From NCBI RefSeq assembly GCF_013423485.1, contig NZ_JABFFR010000012.1:1-58842 (forward strand): a stretch of DNA of 58,842 nt. The letters run 5' to 3'. Positions 1 through 8,999 of the stretch are shown one piece after another. The notes below the pieces were generated by a model. It did not search any database. It was not told the origin of the DNA and was given only the letters and a program-made list of their open reading frames with translations. Source of the stretch: Azospirillum oleiclasticum (GTDB taxonomy: Bacteria; Pseudomonadota; Alphaproteobacteria; Azospirillales; Azospirillaceae). The position numbers and the translations under genes were made by a program. Position 1 is the stretch's first letter. The number at the start of each line of letters is the position of its first letter.

Positions 1-423
1 CTGGTCCTGGCGTCGGCGGCGGCGGTGGAGCGGCACGGGCTGACGCCGCGCGCCCGCGTGCTGGGTGCCGCGTCGGCCGGGGTGGCGCCGCGCGTCATGG
101 GCATCGGCCCGGTGCCGGCCACGCAGAAGCTGATGACCCGGCTCGGCCGGCACATCGGCGACTGGGATTGCGTGGAGCTGAACGAGGCTTTCGCCAGCCA
201 GTCGCTGGCGTGCCTGCGGCACCTCGGCCTGCCCGACGATGCGGCGCACGTGAACCCCAACGGCGGCGCCATCGCGCTCGGCCATCCGCTGGGCATGTCG
301 GGTGCCCGGCTGGTGGGCACGCTCACGCGCCAGCTCGAACGCGGCGGCGGCCGGCTGGGTCTGGCGACCATGTGCGTCGGGGTGGGGCAGGGTGCGGCGC
401 TGGCGCTGGAGCGGGTGGGGTGA
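1..423 (+). CDS. Thiolase family protein, C-terminal part (5' end outside window)
   Basis: This is the C-terminal catalytic half of an acetyl-CoA acyltransferase. Thiolases of this family join or cleave acyl-CoAs in beta-oxidation and related degradation routes. The frame is open from base 1, so the N-terminal half with the nucleophilic Cys lies upstream. Visible motifs are NEAFASQSL, the [19 protein letters not shown] block with the catalytic His, and TMCVGVGQG with the second active-site Cys. Its stop overlaps the GTG start of the next gene by four bases (GTGA at 420-423), which suggests translational coupling. The substrate cannot be told from this fragment. Confidence 0.93.
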   Translation: MVLASAAAVERHGLTPRARVLGAASAGVAPRVMGIGPVPATQKLMTRLGRHIGDWDCVELNEAFASQSLACLRHLGLPDDAAHVNPNGGAIALGHPLGMSGARLVGTLTRQLERGGGRLGLATMCVGVGQGAALALERVG

Positions 424-1409
424 GCGCGGTTTGGCCTGCCCGGCCGGAGGCGGTCCCCGGCTGGCTGCACCGACGCGGCGGAACCGCTCTGGCCGGGATG
501 GCTGTTCCCGTGGCTTGCGGTGGTGGCGGGGCGTCGATGCGGAGGCTGCTGACCACGGCCGCCGGCTTTGGTCGGCGTTCCGGCGGGCTCGGGGAGGGGC
601 TGTCCTGGCTGGTCCACACGCTGTGCACGGCCCAGGTGGTCGCCCCCTTGTCGGAGGGAGGGGAATGGCGGGCCGCGCCGGCCGACCTCGTCGCCGGGCG
701 GCGGCTGGTGGCGCTGGCGGTGACCGACGCGCGCGGCTCGGACGGGCCGGCGGTCGCGGTGGCGGACGGGGACGGCTGGGTTCTCCAGGGGCGCAAGGCG
801 TACGTCACCAACGGGTTGACCGCCGGGTTGACGGTGGTGCTGGTCCGCATCGGGGCACCGGACGGGGAGAGCGCCGCCTTCCTGCTGCCCGCCGGGACGG
901 CCGGGCTGGCCCTTGCGGCCATGGACGTGCCGGGGCTGGACGAGGGCGCCCACGCCGTGCTGACTCTGGACGGCTGCCGCCTGCCGGCAACCGCGCGGCT
1001 GCCCGCGGCGGGGGCGGCGGTCGATGCCGCGGTCCGGCGGTTCGCCGGGATGGAGCGGCGGCTGATGCCGGGTCTTCTGCTCGGCGCCATGGAGCGGGTC
1101 ATCCGCGATGCGGTGGCGCAGGGCCTTGACGCCGCATCGCTCGGCCGGCTGGATGCGGAGCGGCAGGGGGCGGAGGCTTTGGCCTTGCGGCTCATCGACC
1201 GGCGGCGGCGCGGCGGCGATTCGGCGCTCTACGTCGCCGCCTGGGAAGCCTGCCGGCGTTTTGCCGACGCCGCGGAGGGCGCCTCCGTGGGTGAACCGCT
1301 GCCGGGGATGCGGGTGTTGCTGCGGATCGGCCTCGCCGACTCGCCGCGGCGGCTTGCGAAGGCCGGGGAGGAGTATCGGATGGTGACGGAAGGGAGCGTG
1401 CGGGCATGA
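420..1409 (+). CDS. Short acyl-CoA dehydrogenase-like protein
   Basis: A protein of about 329 residues resembling the middle and C-terminal parts of acyl-CoA dehydrogenases. The stretch around [12 protein letters not shown] is the beta-domain segment that normally contacts FAD. The C-terminal region ([16 protein letters not shown] onward) looks helical, as in the family. It is shorter and more divergent than the usual 380-400 residues, and the N-terminal helical domain is poorly matched, so activity is uncertain. I chose GTG at 420 because it overlaps the thiolase stop; ATG at 498 is the alternative. The stop overlaps the next ATG (ATGA at 1406-1409). Its place between a thiolase and an ATPase/VWA pair suggests a role in a CoA-linked pathway. 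Confidence 0.7.
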   Translation: MSAVWPARPEAVPGWLHRRGGTALAGMAVPVACGGGGASMRRLLTTAAGFGRRSGGLGEGLSWLVHTLCTAQVVAPLSEGGEWRAAPADLVAGRRLVALAVTDARGSDGPAVAVADGDGWVLQGRKAYVTNGLTAGLTVVLVRIGAPDGESAAFLLPAGTAGLALAAMDVPGLDEGAHAVLTLDGCRLPATARLPAAGAAVDAAVRRFAGMERRLMPGLLLGAMERVIRDAVAQGLDAASLGRLDAERQGAEALALRLIDRRRRGGDSALYVAAWEACRRFADAAEGASVGEPLPGMRVLLRIGLADSPRRLAKAGEEYRMVTEGSVRA

Positions 1410-2338
1410 CGGAGGGCCGACCGACGGCCGTGGAGCAGGTCCGCCGGGATCTGGACGGTGCGGGCTATCTGTGCGGGACGGAGATCGCGGGCACGGTGCA
1501 TCTGGCGCGCGCGCTGGAGCGCCCGATGCTGGTGGAGGGGCCGCCCGGCAGCGGCAAGACCGAGCTGGCGAAGGCCGTCTCCCGCGCCTACGGCCTGCCG
1601 CTGGTGCGGCTGCAGTGCTACGAGGGGCTGGACGAATCCAAGGCCATCTACGAGTGGCAGTATGGCAAGCAACTCCTGTTCGCGCAGTTCCTGCGGCACC
1701 GGGTGGACGAGGTGCTGGCGAACACCACGGGGCTCGCCGGGGCGCTGGAGCGGCTGCGCGACCTGGACGCCGGGCTCTTTTCCTTCGAGTTCCTGGAGGA
1801 GCGGCCGCTGCTGAAGGCGCTGCGGTCCCCGGCCGGGGCGGTGCTGCTGGTCGACGAGGTGGACAAGGCCGACCCCGCCTTCGAGGCGCTGCTGCTGGAG
1901 CTGCTGGCGGAATACCAGATCACCGTGCCGGAGATCGGCACCATCACGCCCGTCGTGCGTCCGTTGATCGTGCTGACCAGCAACGCCACGCGCGAGGTGT
2001 CGGACGCGCTGCGCCGCCGCTGCCTGTACCTGCATCTGGGCATGCCCGACGAGGAGACGGAGCGGTGCATCGTCGCCCGCCGGGTGCCGGGCATCGGCGG
2101 CCGGCTCTGCGCCGAGGTGGTCGCCATGGTGCGCCGCCTGCGCGCCGAGCCCTTGCAGCGCGCCCCCTCCACCGGCGAGATGGTGGAATGGGCGCGCGCG
2201 CTGGTGCTGCTGGGGGCCGAGGACCTGGGGCGGGAGGTGGTGCAGGCGACGCTGGGTCTGCTCGCCAAGACCGCGGCCGACCATGATGCGGTGTGGGCGG
2301 CCATGGACCGCGTGCTGCCCGACGGCCGCGGGGCCTGA
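1406..2338 (+). CDS. MoxR/CoxD-type AAA+ ATPase
   Basis: A 310-residue AAA+ ATPase. Walker A is GPPGSGKT at about residues 45-52 and Walker B is LLVDEVDK near residue 150. A sensor-1-like LTSN and an arginine-rich segment (DALRRRC) follow. MoxR-family ATPases work with a VWA-domain partner to insert cofactors into, or mature, metalloenzymes. CoxD with CoxE matures the Mo/Cu centre of CO dehydrogenase. The next gene encodes just such a VWA partner three bases downstream, so the two probably form one chaperone unit. The enzyme they mature is not in the window; it may lie upstream of the thiolase. Confidence 0.88.
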   Translation: MTEGRPTAVEQVRRDLDGAGYLCGTEIAGTVHLARALERPMLVEGPPGSGKTELAKAVSRAYGLPLVRLQCYEGLDESKAIYEWQYGKQLLFAQFLRHRVDEVLANTTGLAGALERLRDLDAGLFSFEFLEERPLLKALRSPAGAVLLVDEVDKADPAFEALLLELLAEYQITVPEIGTITPVVRPLIVLTSNATREVSDALRRRCLYLHLGMPDEETERCIVARRVPGIGGRLCAEVVAMVRRLRAEPLQRAPSTGEMVEWARALVLLGAEDLGREVVQATLGLLAKTAADHDAVWAAMDRVLPDGRGA

Positions 2339-2341
2339 CCG

Positions 2342-3685
2342 GTGCTGACGGCGGTCCTGCGGCTGGTGCGGGCGCTGCGCGAGGGCGGCTGCCGCACCTC
2401 CCCGCCCGAGGCCATGGAGGCGGTGCGGGCGCTGGAGCGCATCGATCTGTCCAGCCGGGAGGAGCTGCGGGTGGCACTCGCCGCCACGCTCGCCAAGTCG
2501 GAGGCCGAGGCGGCGGTGTTCCGACGCTGCTTCGACCGCTGGCTGGACGGTACCTCCGGCCTCGCGGACGCCGCGCGGGCGGAGTCCGGGGACGGTGCCG
2601 GCCGTCCGGCCCCGCCCGAGCTGTCACCACTGGCCCGCCGATTGCTGGAGGAGGGGCGCGGGGCGGTCGTCGCCGACATGGCGCAGGCCTGGGGCGGTGC
2701 CGTCGCCGCGGCCGGAGGCGGGCAGGGAATCAGCGGGCGCGGGCTGGCCGTCCGCGGTTTCCTGGACGCCATGGGGGCCGACGCGCTGGCCCGCGACGCG
2801 GAGGCGCTGCGCCGCGGCGGCGATCCCGAACGCATGGCCCTGGCCGATCGGCTGGACGATTCCCGGCGCTGGATCGTGGAGCAGGCGCGCCGGCTGGCCG
2901 CCCGCGACCTGCCGGTGGTCCGACCGCCGTCCGCCACCGCCGCGACCGCAGCCTTCCGGGCGGCCCGGCTCGGCACGCTCGATGTGGACCGTGACCCGCG
3001 GGTCGCGGCGCTCGCCGCCACCGTCGCCCGCAAGCTGGCGGCGGAAGCGCGGCGGCGCCGCGCCCGGCCCAGCGGCGGCCCGCCCGACATGCGCCGGCTG
3101 TTCCGCGTGCTGGCGGCCAGCGGGGGTGACCCGGTGAGCATTCCGCGCGCGGTGCCGAAGCCGTCGCACGCGCGGCTCGTGGTGCTGTGCGACGCGAGCC
3201 GCTCCATGGCGCGCTCGACGCGCTTCTTCCTGGCGCTCCTGGCCGGGCTGGCGCGCTCGGGTGCCCCGGTGGAGGCGCGGCTGTTCTCCGGCAGCGCCAT
3301 CGACGTGACCGCGGCGCTGCGCCGGGGCACGGCCGGCAACGCCACGCTGGCCGCCGCGGCCGACCGCTGCCTGCTGATGCCCACCGATTACGGCGGGGTG
3401 CTGCGCGAGGTGGCCGGCGACGGCACCCTGCGGCTCGGCCGTCGCACGACCCTGCTGGTGTTCGGCGACGGCCGCGGCAACGGCGGCGACCCGGGGCTGG
3501 AGGCGCTGGCCACGCTGCGCCGCCGCTGCCGCCGGCTGCTGTGGCTGACGCCGGAACCACCGGCGCTGTGGGGTACCGGCGACAGCGAGATGCCGGCCTA
3601 CGCCAGCCTCTGCCACGCCGTCGTCCACTGCGCGTCGGCCAGCGACCTGGAACGGGTGCTCCAGGGCTGGGTCGACGGGGCGTGA
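2342..3685 (+). CDS. VWA domain protein, CoxE-like
   Basis: A 447-residue protein with a long helical N-terminal region and a C-terminal von Willebrand A domain. The metal-ion-dependent adhesion motif reads DASRS (DxSxS form) in VVLCDASRSMARS at about residue 285, and LLVFGDGRGNG follows near residue 375. CoxE-like proteins act with MoxR-type ATPases such as the one encoded immediately upstream. The start is GTG at 2342, three bases after the ATPase stop, so the two genes are surely co-transcribed. This is the last gene of the plus-strand operon that begins before the window. Confidence 0.85.
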   Translation: MLTAVLRLVRALREGGCRTSPPEAMEAVRALERIDLSSREELRVALAATLAKSEAEAAVFRRCFDRWLDGTSGLADAARAESGDGAGRPAPPELSPLARRLLEEGRGAVVADMAQAWGGAVAAAGGGQGISGRGLAVRGFLDAMGADALARDAEALRRGGDPERMALADRLDDSRRWIVEQARRLAARDLPVVRPPSATAATAAFRAARLGTLDVDRDPRVAALAATVARKLAAEARRRRARPSGGPPDMRRLFRVLAASGGDPVSIPRAVPKPSHARLVVLCDASRSMARSTRFFLALLAGLARSGAPVEARLFSGSAIDVTAALRRGTAGNATLAAAADRCLLMPTDYGGVLREVAGDGTLRLGRRTTLLVFGDGRGNGGDPGLEALATLRRRCRRLLWLTPEPPALWGTGDSEMPAYASLCHAVVHCASASDLERVLQGWVDGA

Positions 3686-3778
3686 CCGGCCGGCTGGCGG
3701 ACAGCCTCCCGAGCCGCCTGCCGTCCCCCTCCGCCGCGCGCGCCGACCACCATTCCCGGCGGCGGCGGTGCGACGGAA

Positions 3779-3874
3779 TCATGAGCCGATCGCGGCCGGG
3801 GCGACGACGTGCGGTTGGCCGGCGGTCACCGGCGCGCCGATGGTGCAGGGGATCTCCCGCACCACCCGGCTCAT
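3779..3874 (-). CDS. Possible 31-residue peptide coupled to yggS
   Basis: Its ATG at 3874-3872 overlaps the yggS stop codon in an ATGA arrangement and opens a frame of 31 codons. The peptide starts MSRVVREIPC and continues rich in Pro, Ala and Val. I do not recognise it. The overlap is what a coupled downstream gene would show, but an ATGA overlap with a frame this short can arise by chance in GC-rich DNA. The rest of the 185-base gap between yggS and the convergent VWA gene shows no other signal. Confidence 0.2.
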   Translation of the reverse strand: MSRVVREIPCTIGAPVTAGQPHVVAPAAIGS

Positions 3875-4614
3875 GCCGCAGCCTCCGGCCAATAGTGGGA
3901 ATCAGGCAGCGGGCGGGGGCCGAACACCGCTTGCCCGACGCGCACGATGGTGGCGCCCTCCTCGATGGCCAGCTCGTAATCCCCCGACATGCCCATGGAC
4001 AGGTCAGCCAGCGCAGTGCCTTGCGGCGCCTCTTCCATGGCGCGGTCGCGGATGGCGCGCAGCACCCGGAAGCAGCGGCGGACCTCCTCGCGATCGGGTG
4101 TGAAGCGGGCGAGCGTCATGAAGCCGCGCGGCCGCAACGCGGTGTGCGCGGTGAGCTGGCGCAGGAAGCCGGCCACGTCCTCGGGCGGCAGCCCGTATTT
4201 GCTGGCCTCGCCGGAGCTGTTCACCTGCACCAGCACGTCCAGCCCGCGCCCGAGCGTCTGCAACCGGCGGTCCAGCGCTTCCGCCAGCGACGCGCGGTCG
4301 AGCGACTGCAGCTCGTCGGCGAAGCGCAGCGCGTCCTTCACCTTGTTGCTCTGCAGATGGCCGATCATGCTCCAGCGCACGGGCTCACCGGCCAGCGCCT
4401 CGGCCTTGCGGCGACCCTCCTGCACCTTGTTCTCGCCAAGCTCGGCCTGCCCGGCCCGGATGGCGGCGCGCACCCGCTCCGGTTCCACGGTCTTGGTCAC
4501 GAGCACGAGGCGCACCGCCTCCGCCGGCCGGCCGGAGCGGGCGGCGGCGTCCGCGATGCGGGCGCGGACCTGATCGAGCCGTTGCGCGATGCCAGCCGCG
4601 TCGGTGTCGGTCAT
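3871..4614 (-). CDS. yggS: YggS family pyridoxal phosphate homeostasis protein
   Basis: A 247-residue alanine-racemase-fold protein that binds PLP and helps buffer free PLP and amino-acid pools. The PLP lysine lies in VLVTKTVEPE. Further family motifs are GENKVQE, MIGHLQSNK, LVQVNSSGEASK and LSMGMSGDYELAIEEGAT; the length is normal. The ATG at 4614-4612 overlaps the stop of the upstream amidotransferase by one base (TGATG), so the pair should be translationally coupled. YggS is usually found beside proC or yggT, so this partner is less common. Confidence 0.93.
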   Translation of the reverse strand: MTDTDAAGIAQRLDQVRARIADAAARSGRPAEAVRLVLVTKTVEPERVRAAIRAGQAELGENKVQEGRRKAEALAGEPVRWSMIGHLQSNKVKDALRFADELQSLDRASLAEALDRRLQTLGRGLDVLVQVNSSGEASKYGLPPEDVAGFLRQLTAHTALRPRGFMTLARFTPDREEVRRCFRVLRAIRDRAMEEAPQGTALADLSMGMSGDYELAIEEGATIVRVGQAVFGPRPLPDSHYWPEAAA

Positions 4615-5324
4615 CACGCTCGCCCCTCCAGCCCGGCGAGCCACGCCGACAGCATCGCGGTGGCGGCTTCCCGCAGCCCGCGCCCGTAGCGGGCGGCGTC
4701 GGCGCGCAAGGTCCGCGGGTCGATGCCGGCCGCCGCCAGTTCGCAGGCGTGGCCGACCAGCCAGGGCTCCAGCCCCGCCTCGGCGTCCGCCTCCGGATGG
4801 AACTGGAGGCCAAGGATGGTGGGGCCGAGGGCGAAGCCCTGGGTGGCGCAGAGCGGCGTCGTCGCCAGCCCCTCCGCCCCTTCCGGTATGGCGAAGGCGT
4901 CGCCGTGCCAGTGCAGCACCGGCACGCCGTCCAGATGGCGCAGCGGCCCGCGCCGCCCGGCATCGGTGAGGACGAGCGGCGCGAAGCCGATCTCCTTCAC
5001 GCCGGTCGGCCGCACCTCGGCGCCCAGCGCCGCCGCCATCAACTGCGCGCCGAGGCAGATGCCGAGCGTCGGCCGGCGCGCCGCCAGCCGCCGGGCGATC
5101 ATGGCGCGTTCGGTCGCCAGGAAGGGATAGGCATCCGTCTCGTACACGCCGACCGGCCCGCCCAGAACGACCAGCAGGTCCGGACCCAGCGGATCCAGCG
5201 CCGCGGGGTCGCCCGCCACCGCGTCGTGATGGCGGACCTCGTAGCCGGCCGCGGCCAGTGCCGGGCCGAAACTCCCCAGATCCTCGAAATGGATGTGGCG
5301 CAGCGCCACGGCCGTCTTCACCAT
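4614..5324 (-). CDS. Class I glutamine amidotransferase (GMP synthase-like)
   Basis: A 236-residue stand-alone class I glutamine amidotransferase domain. The nucleophile lies in GICLGAQLMAAALG and the catalytic His in LGLQFHPEAD, with the following Glu of the triad. VLGGPVGVYE near residue 60 forms the oxyanion-side strand. Such proteins hydrolyse glutamine or gamma-glutamyl compounds, and some cleave gamma-glutamyl amines (PuuD-like), so the substrate is open. The ATG at 5324 gives the natural N-terminus, with the strand MVKTAVALRHIHFEDLG. The stop overlaps the yggS start by one base. Confidence 0.88.
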   Translation of the reverse strand: MVKTAVALRHIHFEDLGSFGPALAAAGYEVRHHDAVAGDPAALDPLGPDLLVVLGGPVGVYETDAYPFLATERAMIARRLAARRPTLGICLGAQLMAAALGAEVRPTGVKEIGFAPLVLTDAGRRGPLRHLDGVPVLHWHGDAFAIPEGAEGLATTPLCATQGFALGPTILGLQFHPEADAEAGLEPWLVGHACELAAAGIDPRTLRADAARYGRGLREAATAMLSAWLAGLEGRA

Positions 5325-5500
5325 CGCATCCTCCACCGTCCCGCGGTCTGGTCCTGGCAACGCGACACCGCCGCCCCACTCTGCATGAAGCGCCGACCGG
5401 CGAAACCCGACCATTCCCCAACCGACCCATGCGCCAGAGCCGGAGCTCCAGCCGGAATGGCCGCGGCGCCGTATTGGGTATCCGGCCCGGCGGGCTCGCG

Positions 5501-6334
5501 TCACACGTCCATGCCGATGTCGAGGATCGGCGCGCTGTGGGTGATCCAGCCGGCCGAGATGATGTCCACGCCGGTCTCCGCCACCGCGCGGACGGTCTTC
5601 GGGCCCACGGTTCCCGACGCTTCCGTCACCATGCGGCCGTCGACCATCGCGACCGCCCGGCGCAACAGGTCGGGAGGCATGTTGTCCAGCAGCACCGCAT
5701 CGACCGGCAGGGCCAGGACGGTCGCGAGCTGGTCGAGGCTGTCCACCTCGACCTCCACCTTGACCATGTGGCCGACGGCGGCCCGCACGCGCTCCACCGC
5801 GGGCGCGATCCCGCCGGCCGCGGCGATGTGGTTGTCCTTGACGAGAATCCCATCGCCGAGACCGAAGCGGTGGTTGTGGCCGCCGCCGAGCCGGACGGCC
5901 TGCTTCTCCAGGGCGCGCAGTCCGGGCGTGGTCTTGCGCGTGCAGACGATGCGCGAGCGCGTGCCGGCGACCGCGTCCACCAGACCGCGCGTCGCGGTCG
6001 CCACGCCGGACAGGTGGCACAGCAGGTTCAGCGCGGTTCGCTCGGCGGTGAGCAGGGCGCGCGCGTCCCCACGCACGTCGACGAGGGTGGCCCCTGCGTC
6101 GGCAAGGCCGCCATCCGGCACGGCGACGCGGATCTCGGCACCGGGATCGAGTGTCCGGAACGCGAGGGAGGCCGCCTCGACCCCGGCGATCACGCCGGGC
6201 TGGCGGGCGACGAGGCGGGCCTCCAGCCGGATTCCCGGCGGGATCACGGCGTTGGAGGTCAGGTCGCCGGCAAGGCCCAGGTCCTCCTGGAGCGCGCGGC
6301 GGACGATCTCGTCGAGAATCAAGGGATTCGGCAT
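5501..6334 (-). CDS. nadC: Nicotinate-nucleotide pyrophosphorylase (carboxylating)
   Basis: Quinolinate phosphoribosyltransferase, the last step of de novo NAD ring synthesis: quinolinate plus PRPP gives nicotinate mononucleotide, CO2 and PPi. It has 277 residues, typical of the family. Characteristic segments are EDLGLAGDLTS at the N-terminus, TRKTTPGLRALEK with the phosphate-binding basic residues, GGGHNHRFGLGDGILVKDNH, and VEVEVDSLDQ. The C-terminal strand reads DIISAGWITHSAP. The start overlaps the end of nadB by 16 bases. It is the third gene of the nadABC operon read from the promoter at about 8952-8979. Confidence 0.97.
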   Translation of the reverse strand: MPNPLILDEIVRRALQEDLGLAGDLTSNAVIPPGIRLEARLVARQPGVIAGVEAASLAFRTLDPGAEIRVAVPDGGLADAGATLVDVRGDARALLTAERTALNLLCHLSGVATATRGLVDAVAGTRSRIVCTRKTTPGLRALEKQAVRLGGGHNHRFGLGDGILVKDNHIAAAGGIAPAVERVRAAVGHMVKVEVEVDSLDQLATVLALPVDAVLLDNMPPDLLRRAVAMVDGRMVTEASGTVGPKTVRAVAETGVDIISAGWITHSAPILDIGMDV

Positions 6335-7890
6335 GCGGGCATTCCTTCGTCGGGGTGGTGGGGATGGGGCGGCTCGTCGGTGCGGCGGTGGGCACCGCTG
6401 CTTCGCCGCCGGGCGGCGGCCGCGCGGACGATGAGCGCCGCGACGGTCAGGCGGTTGCCGGCCTCCGCCCAGGTCCGAAGGATGGCCGGGTCGTGGCGCC
6501 GGCGCCGCTCCGCCGGCAAGCCGGCGAACGCCGCCGTCAGGGCGTCGATGCGGTCGGCCGCATGGGCGAGCCCCGCCGCGTCGCGCTCGATGCCGACATG
6601 GTCCTGCATGAGGCGGCGGAGATCGGCGATGATGCCCGTGACCCGGCCCGCCGCGGCGGCGACCGGTACCGGCGGCGGATCGGTCGGGAGACCGTCGTCC
6701 GGCGTAGGCGCCGCCGCCGCCGCTGCGTCGCGGCCGGCGCGGTTCCCGAAGACGAGGCCTTCGAGAAGCGAGTTGCTGGCAAGCCGGTTGGCGCCGTGAA
6801 CGCCGGTTCGCGCCGCTTCGCCACAGGCCCAGAGGCCCATGACGCTGCTCCGGCCGTCAGCGTCGGCCGCGATCCCGCCCATGTGGAAATGCGCGGCCGG
6901 AACCACGGGGAGGAGGTCGCTCCAGGGATCGAGACCCGCTGCGGCGCAGGTCTTCAGCAGCGTCGGAAAGCGCCCGGCACCGCCCGCCAGCGCCGGGCGG
7001 ACGTCGAGGAAGACGGCCTTCCCGGCGGCCCGGCGGCTATGCACGGCACGGGCCACCACGTCGCGCGGGGCGAGGTCGGCCTGCGGGTGCTCCTCGGCCA
7101 TGAAGACACGGCCCTCCGCGTCCACCAGCCGGGCCCCCGCCCCCCGCAACGCCTCGGTCAGGAGCGGTGCCGGGTCGTCCCCGGCGTCCAGCACCGTCGG
7201 GTGGAACTGTATGAATTCGAGGTCGGCAAGGCGCGCGCCGGCGCGCGCGGCCATGGCAAGGCCGTCGCCCGTCACCTCCGGCGGGTTCGTCGTCCGTGCG
7301 AACAGCGCGCCGATTCCGCCCGTCGCCAGCACCACGCGCGGCGTCCGGTGGACCGTCCAGCCGTCCGCTCCGTGCGTCAGCACACCGCGGACATGGCCGC
7401 CGCGCACCATCAGGTCGACGGCGACCGCGTCCGGCACGATCGTGATCCCCGGTGTCCGCACGGCGATGCCGAGCAGGAACGCGTGCAGCGCCCGGCCCGT
7501 CGCATCGCCACCGGCATGCAGGATCCGGTCGCGGCCGTGCGCCGCCTCCCGGCCGAGAAGCAGCCGTCCCTGCGCATCCCGGTCGGCCGGAAAACCGTCG
7601 GCGATCAGGGCGCGGATCCGCTCGGCCCCGGCGGCCGCAAGCAGGTGGGCCATGTCAGGATCGACGAGCCCGGCCCCGGCGGCCACCGTGTCCGCGGCGT
7701 GCAGGGCCGGCGTGTCGTCGGGGCCGAGCGCGGCCGCCACGCCGCCCTGGGCGTGCAGGCTCGATCCGCCGGCCGGCCCGGTGGTCTTGGTCAGGACGGT
7801 GACGCCCATCGGGGCAAGGGCCAGCGCCGCGCTGAGCCCCGCCACGCCCGAGCCCACGACGACGGCCGGCGTGTCGCGAAGGTCTGGCAT
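6319..7890 (-). CDS. nadB: L-aspartate oxidase
   Basis: FAD enzyme that oxidises L-aspartate to iminoaspartate, the substrate of NadA. It is 523 residues long. The Rossmann motif VVGSGVAGLSAALAL lies at the N-terminus, followed by SSLHAQGGVAAAL, as in fumarate reductase-type flavoproteins. Active-site blocks include EFIQFHPTVL, HFHMGGI and GEAARTGVHGANRLASNSLLEGLVFG. The C-terminal tail is unusually basic, His/Pro-rich, and overlaps nadC. I chose ATG at 7890, four bases after the nadA stop. The frame also extends 20 codons upstream into nadA, which is unlikely to be used. Confidence 0.97.
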   Translation of the reverse strand: MPDLRDTPAVVVGSGVAGLSAALALAPMGVTVLTKTTGPAGGSSLHAQGGVAAALGPDDTPALHAADTVAAGAGLVDPDMAHLLAAAGAERIRALIADGFPADRDAQGRLLLGREAAHGRDRILHAGGDATGRALHAFLLGIAVRTPGITIVPDAVAVDLMVRGGHVRGVLTHGADGWTVHRTPRVVLATGGIGALFARTTNPPEVTGDGLAMAARAGARLADLEFIQFHPTVLDAGDDPAPLLTEALRGAGARLVDAEGRVFMAEEHPQADLAPRDVVARAVHSRRAAGKAVFLDVRPALAGGAGRFPTLLKTCAAAGLDPWSDLLPVVPAAHFHMGGIAADADGRSSVMGLWACGEAARTGVHGANRLASNSLLEGLVFGNRAGRDAAAAAAPTPDDGLPTDPPPVPVAAAAGRVTGIIADLRRLMQDHVGIERDAAGLAHAADRIDALTAAFAGLPAERRRRHDPAILRTWAEAGNRLTVAALIVRAAAARRRSSGAHRRTDEPPHPHHPDEGMPACRIP

Positions 7891-7894
7891 GACG

Positions 7895-8905
7895 TCACCG
7901 CGGGCGGACGGCGAGCATGCGCTCGACCGAGAGGCGGGCCCGTGCGGCAAGGGCGGGCTCGATGTCGATGCGCGGCTCCAACCGGCGCAGGCTTTCCAGG
8001 ATGTTGGCGAGCGAGATCAGCCGCATGTGCGGGCACAGGTTGCACGGGCGGACGAACTCGACGTCGGGGAACAGGGCGGCGAGGTTGTCGCTCATCGAGC
8101 ACTCCGTCACCAACAGCACCCGGCGCGGCCGGTTGGCGGCGACGAAATCCTGCATGCGCTGGGTGGAGCCGACCACGTCCGCCTCCGCCAGCACGTCGGG
8201 GGGACATTCCGGGTGCGCGACGACCGCCAGCCCGTCGAAGCCCTCGCGGTACGCCCGGATCTCCGCCCCGGTGAAGCGCTCGTGCACCTCGCAATGTCCG
8301 GTCCAGGCGATCACCTCGACGGAGGTGCGCGAGGCGACGTGGCGCGCCAGATACTCGTCCGGGATCATCAGCACCCGCGGCACCCCGAGCGACTCCACCA
8401 CCTCCACCGCGTTGCCGGACGTGCAGCAGATGTCCACCTCCGCCTTCACCGCCGCCGAGGTGTTGACGTAGGCGACCACCGGAACGCCGGGATGGCGCGC
8501 CCGCAGCGCCCTCACATCCTCGGCGGTGATCGACGAGGCCAGCGAGCAGCCGGCCTCGCGGTCGGGCAGCAGCACGGTCCGCTCCGGGTTCAGGAGCTTC
8601 ACCGTTTCCGCCATGAAGCGGACCCCGGCCATGACGATCACCGCGGCATCCACCTCCGCCGCCCGCCGCGCCAGGGCCAGGCTGTCCCCGACGATGTCCG
8701 CCACGCCGTGGAAGATCTCCGGCCGTTGATAATTGTGCGCCAGGACGACGGCGTTGCGTTCGCGTTTGAGCGCTTCGATCGCCTGGATCAGGGGCTCGTG
8801 GACAGGCCACTCCATGGGCGGGATGACGCGGGCGAGACGTTCGCGACGATCCGGCAGGGCGGCGGGGAGGGCGGTTTCGCGGCCAAGCGCAGGCATCCCG
8901 GTCAT
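7895..8905 (-). CDS. nadA: Quinolinate synthase
   Basis: The 4Fe-4S enzyme that condenses iminoaspartate with dihydroxyacetone phosphate to quinolinate. About 336 residues. Cluster cysteines are expected in [15 protein letters not shown] and [16 protein letters not shown] near the N-terminus and TSGNAVEVV are further family motifs. Start choice matters. An in-frame ATG at 8923 lies in the middle of operator 1 and has no Shine-Dalgarno. ATG at 8905 has GGAG 12 bases upstream, and ATG at 8896 is also possible. It is first in the nadABC operon, so repression at the two upstream operators would shut the whole pathway. Confidence 0.96.
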   Translation of the reverse strand: MTGMPALGRETALPAALPDRRERLARVIPPMEWPVHEPLIQAIEALKRERNAVVLAHNYQRPEIFHGVADIVGDSLALARRAAEVDAAVIVMAGVRFMAETVKLLNPERTVLLPDREAGCSLASSITAEDVRALRARHPGVPVVAYVNTSAAVKAEVDICCTSGNAVEVVESLGVPRVLMIPDEYLARHVASRTSVEVIAWTGHCEVHERFTGAEIRAYREGFDGLAVVAHPECPPDVLAEADVVGSTQRMQDFVAANRPRRVLLVTECSMSDNLAALFPDVEFVRPCNLCPHMRLISLANILESLRRLEPRIDIEPALAARARLSVERMLAVRPR

Positions 8906-8912
8906 TGGGCCA

Positions 8913-8933
8913 TTAAACTCCATCTGAGTTTAA
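8913..8933. promoter_or_regulatory. NadQ/NrtR-type operator 1 before nadA
   Basis: Perfect inverted repeat TTAAACTC-N5-GAGTTTAA centred on 8923. It shares the ACTC-N5-GAGT core with operator 2, 25 bp away. It lies downstream of the predicted transcription start and overlaps an alternative nadA start codon. The binding protein is inferred from the adjacent NadQ/NrtR-type gene. Confidence 0.8.
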
Positions 8934-8940
8934 GCTATTT

Positions 8941-8955
8941 TACTCATCATGAGTA
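8941..8955. promoter_or_regulatory. NadQ/NrtR-type operator 2 overlapping the nadA -10
   Basis: Perfect palindrome TACTCAT-C-ATGAGTA, again ACTC-N5-GAGT, centred on 8948. It overlaps the predicted -10 element, a position expected to block RNA polymerase. Confidence 0.8.
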
Positions 8956-8979
8956 TATATGGCCGCGCACGGCGGTCAA
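8952..8979 (-). promoter_or_regulatory. Sigma70-like promoter of nadABC
   Basis: On the minus strand, TTGACC (8979-8974) and TATACT (8957-8952) are separated by 16 bases, close to the housekeeping consensus. Transcription would start near 8945. It is a strong match in an otherwise GC-rich region. Confidence 0.7.
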
Positions 8980-8999
8980 CCGGTTTGCCGTGCCGCTTT

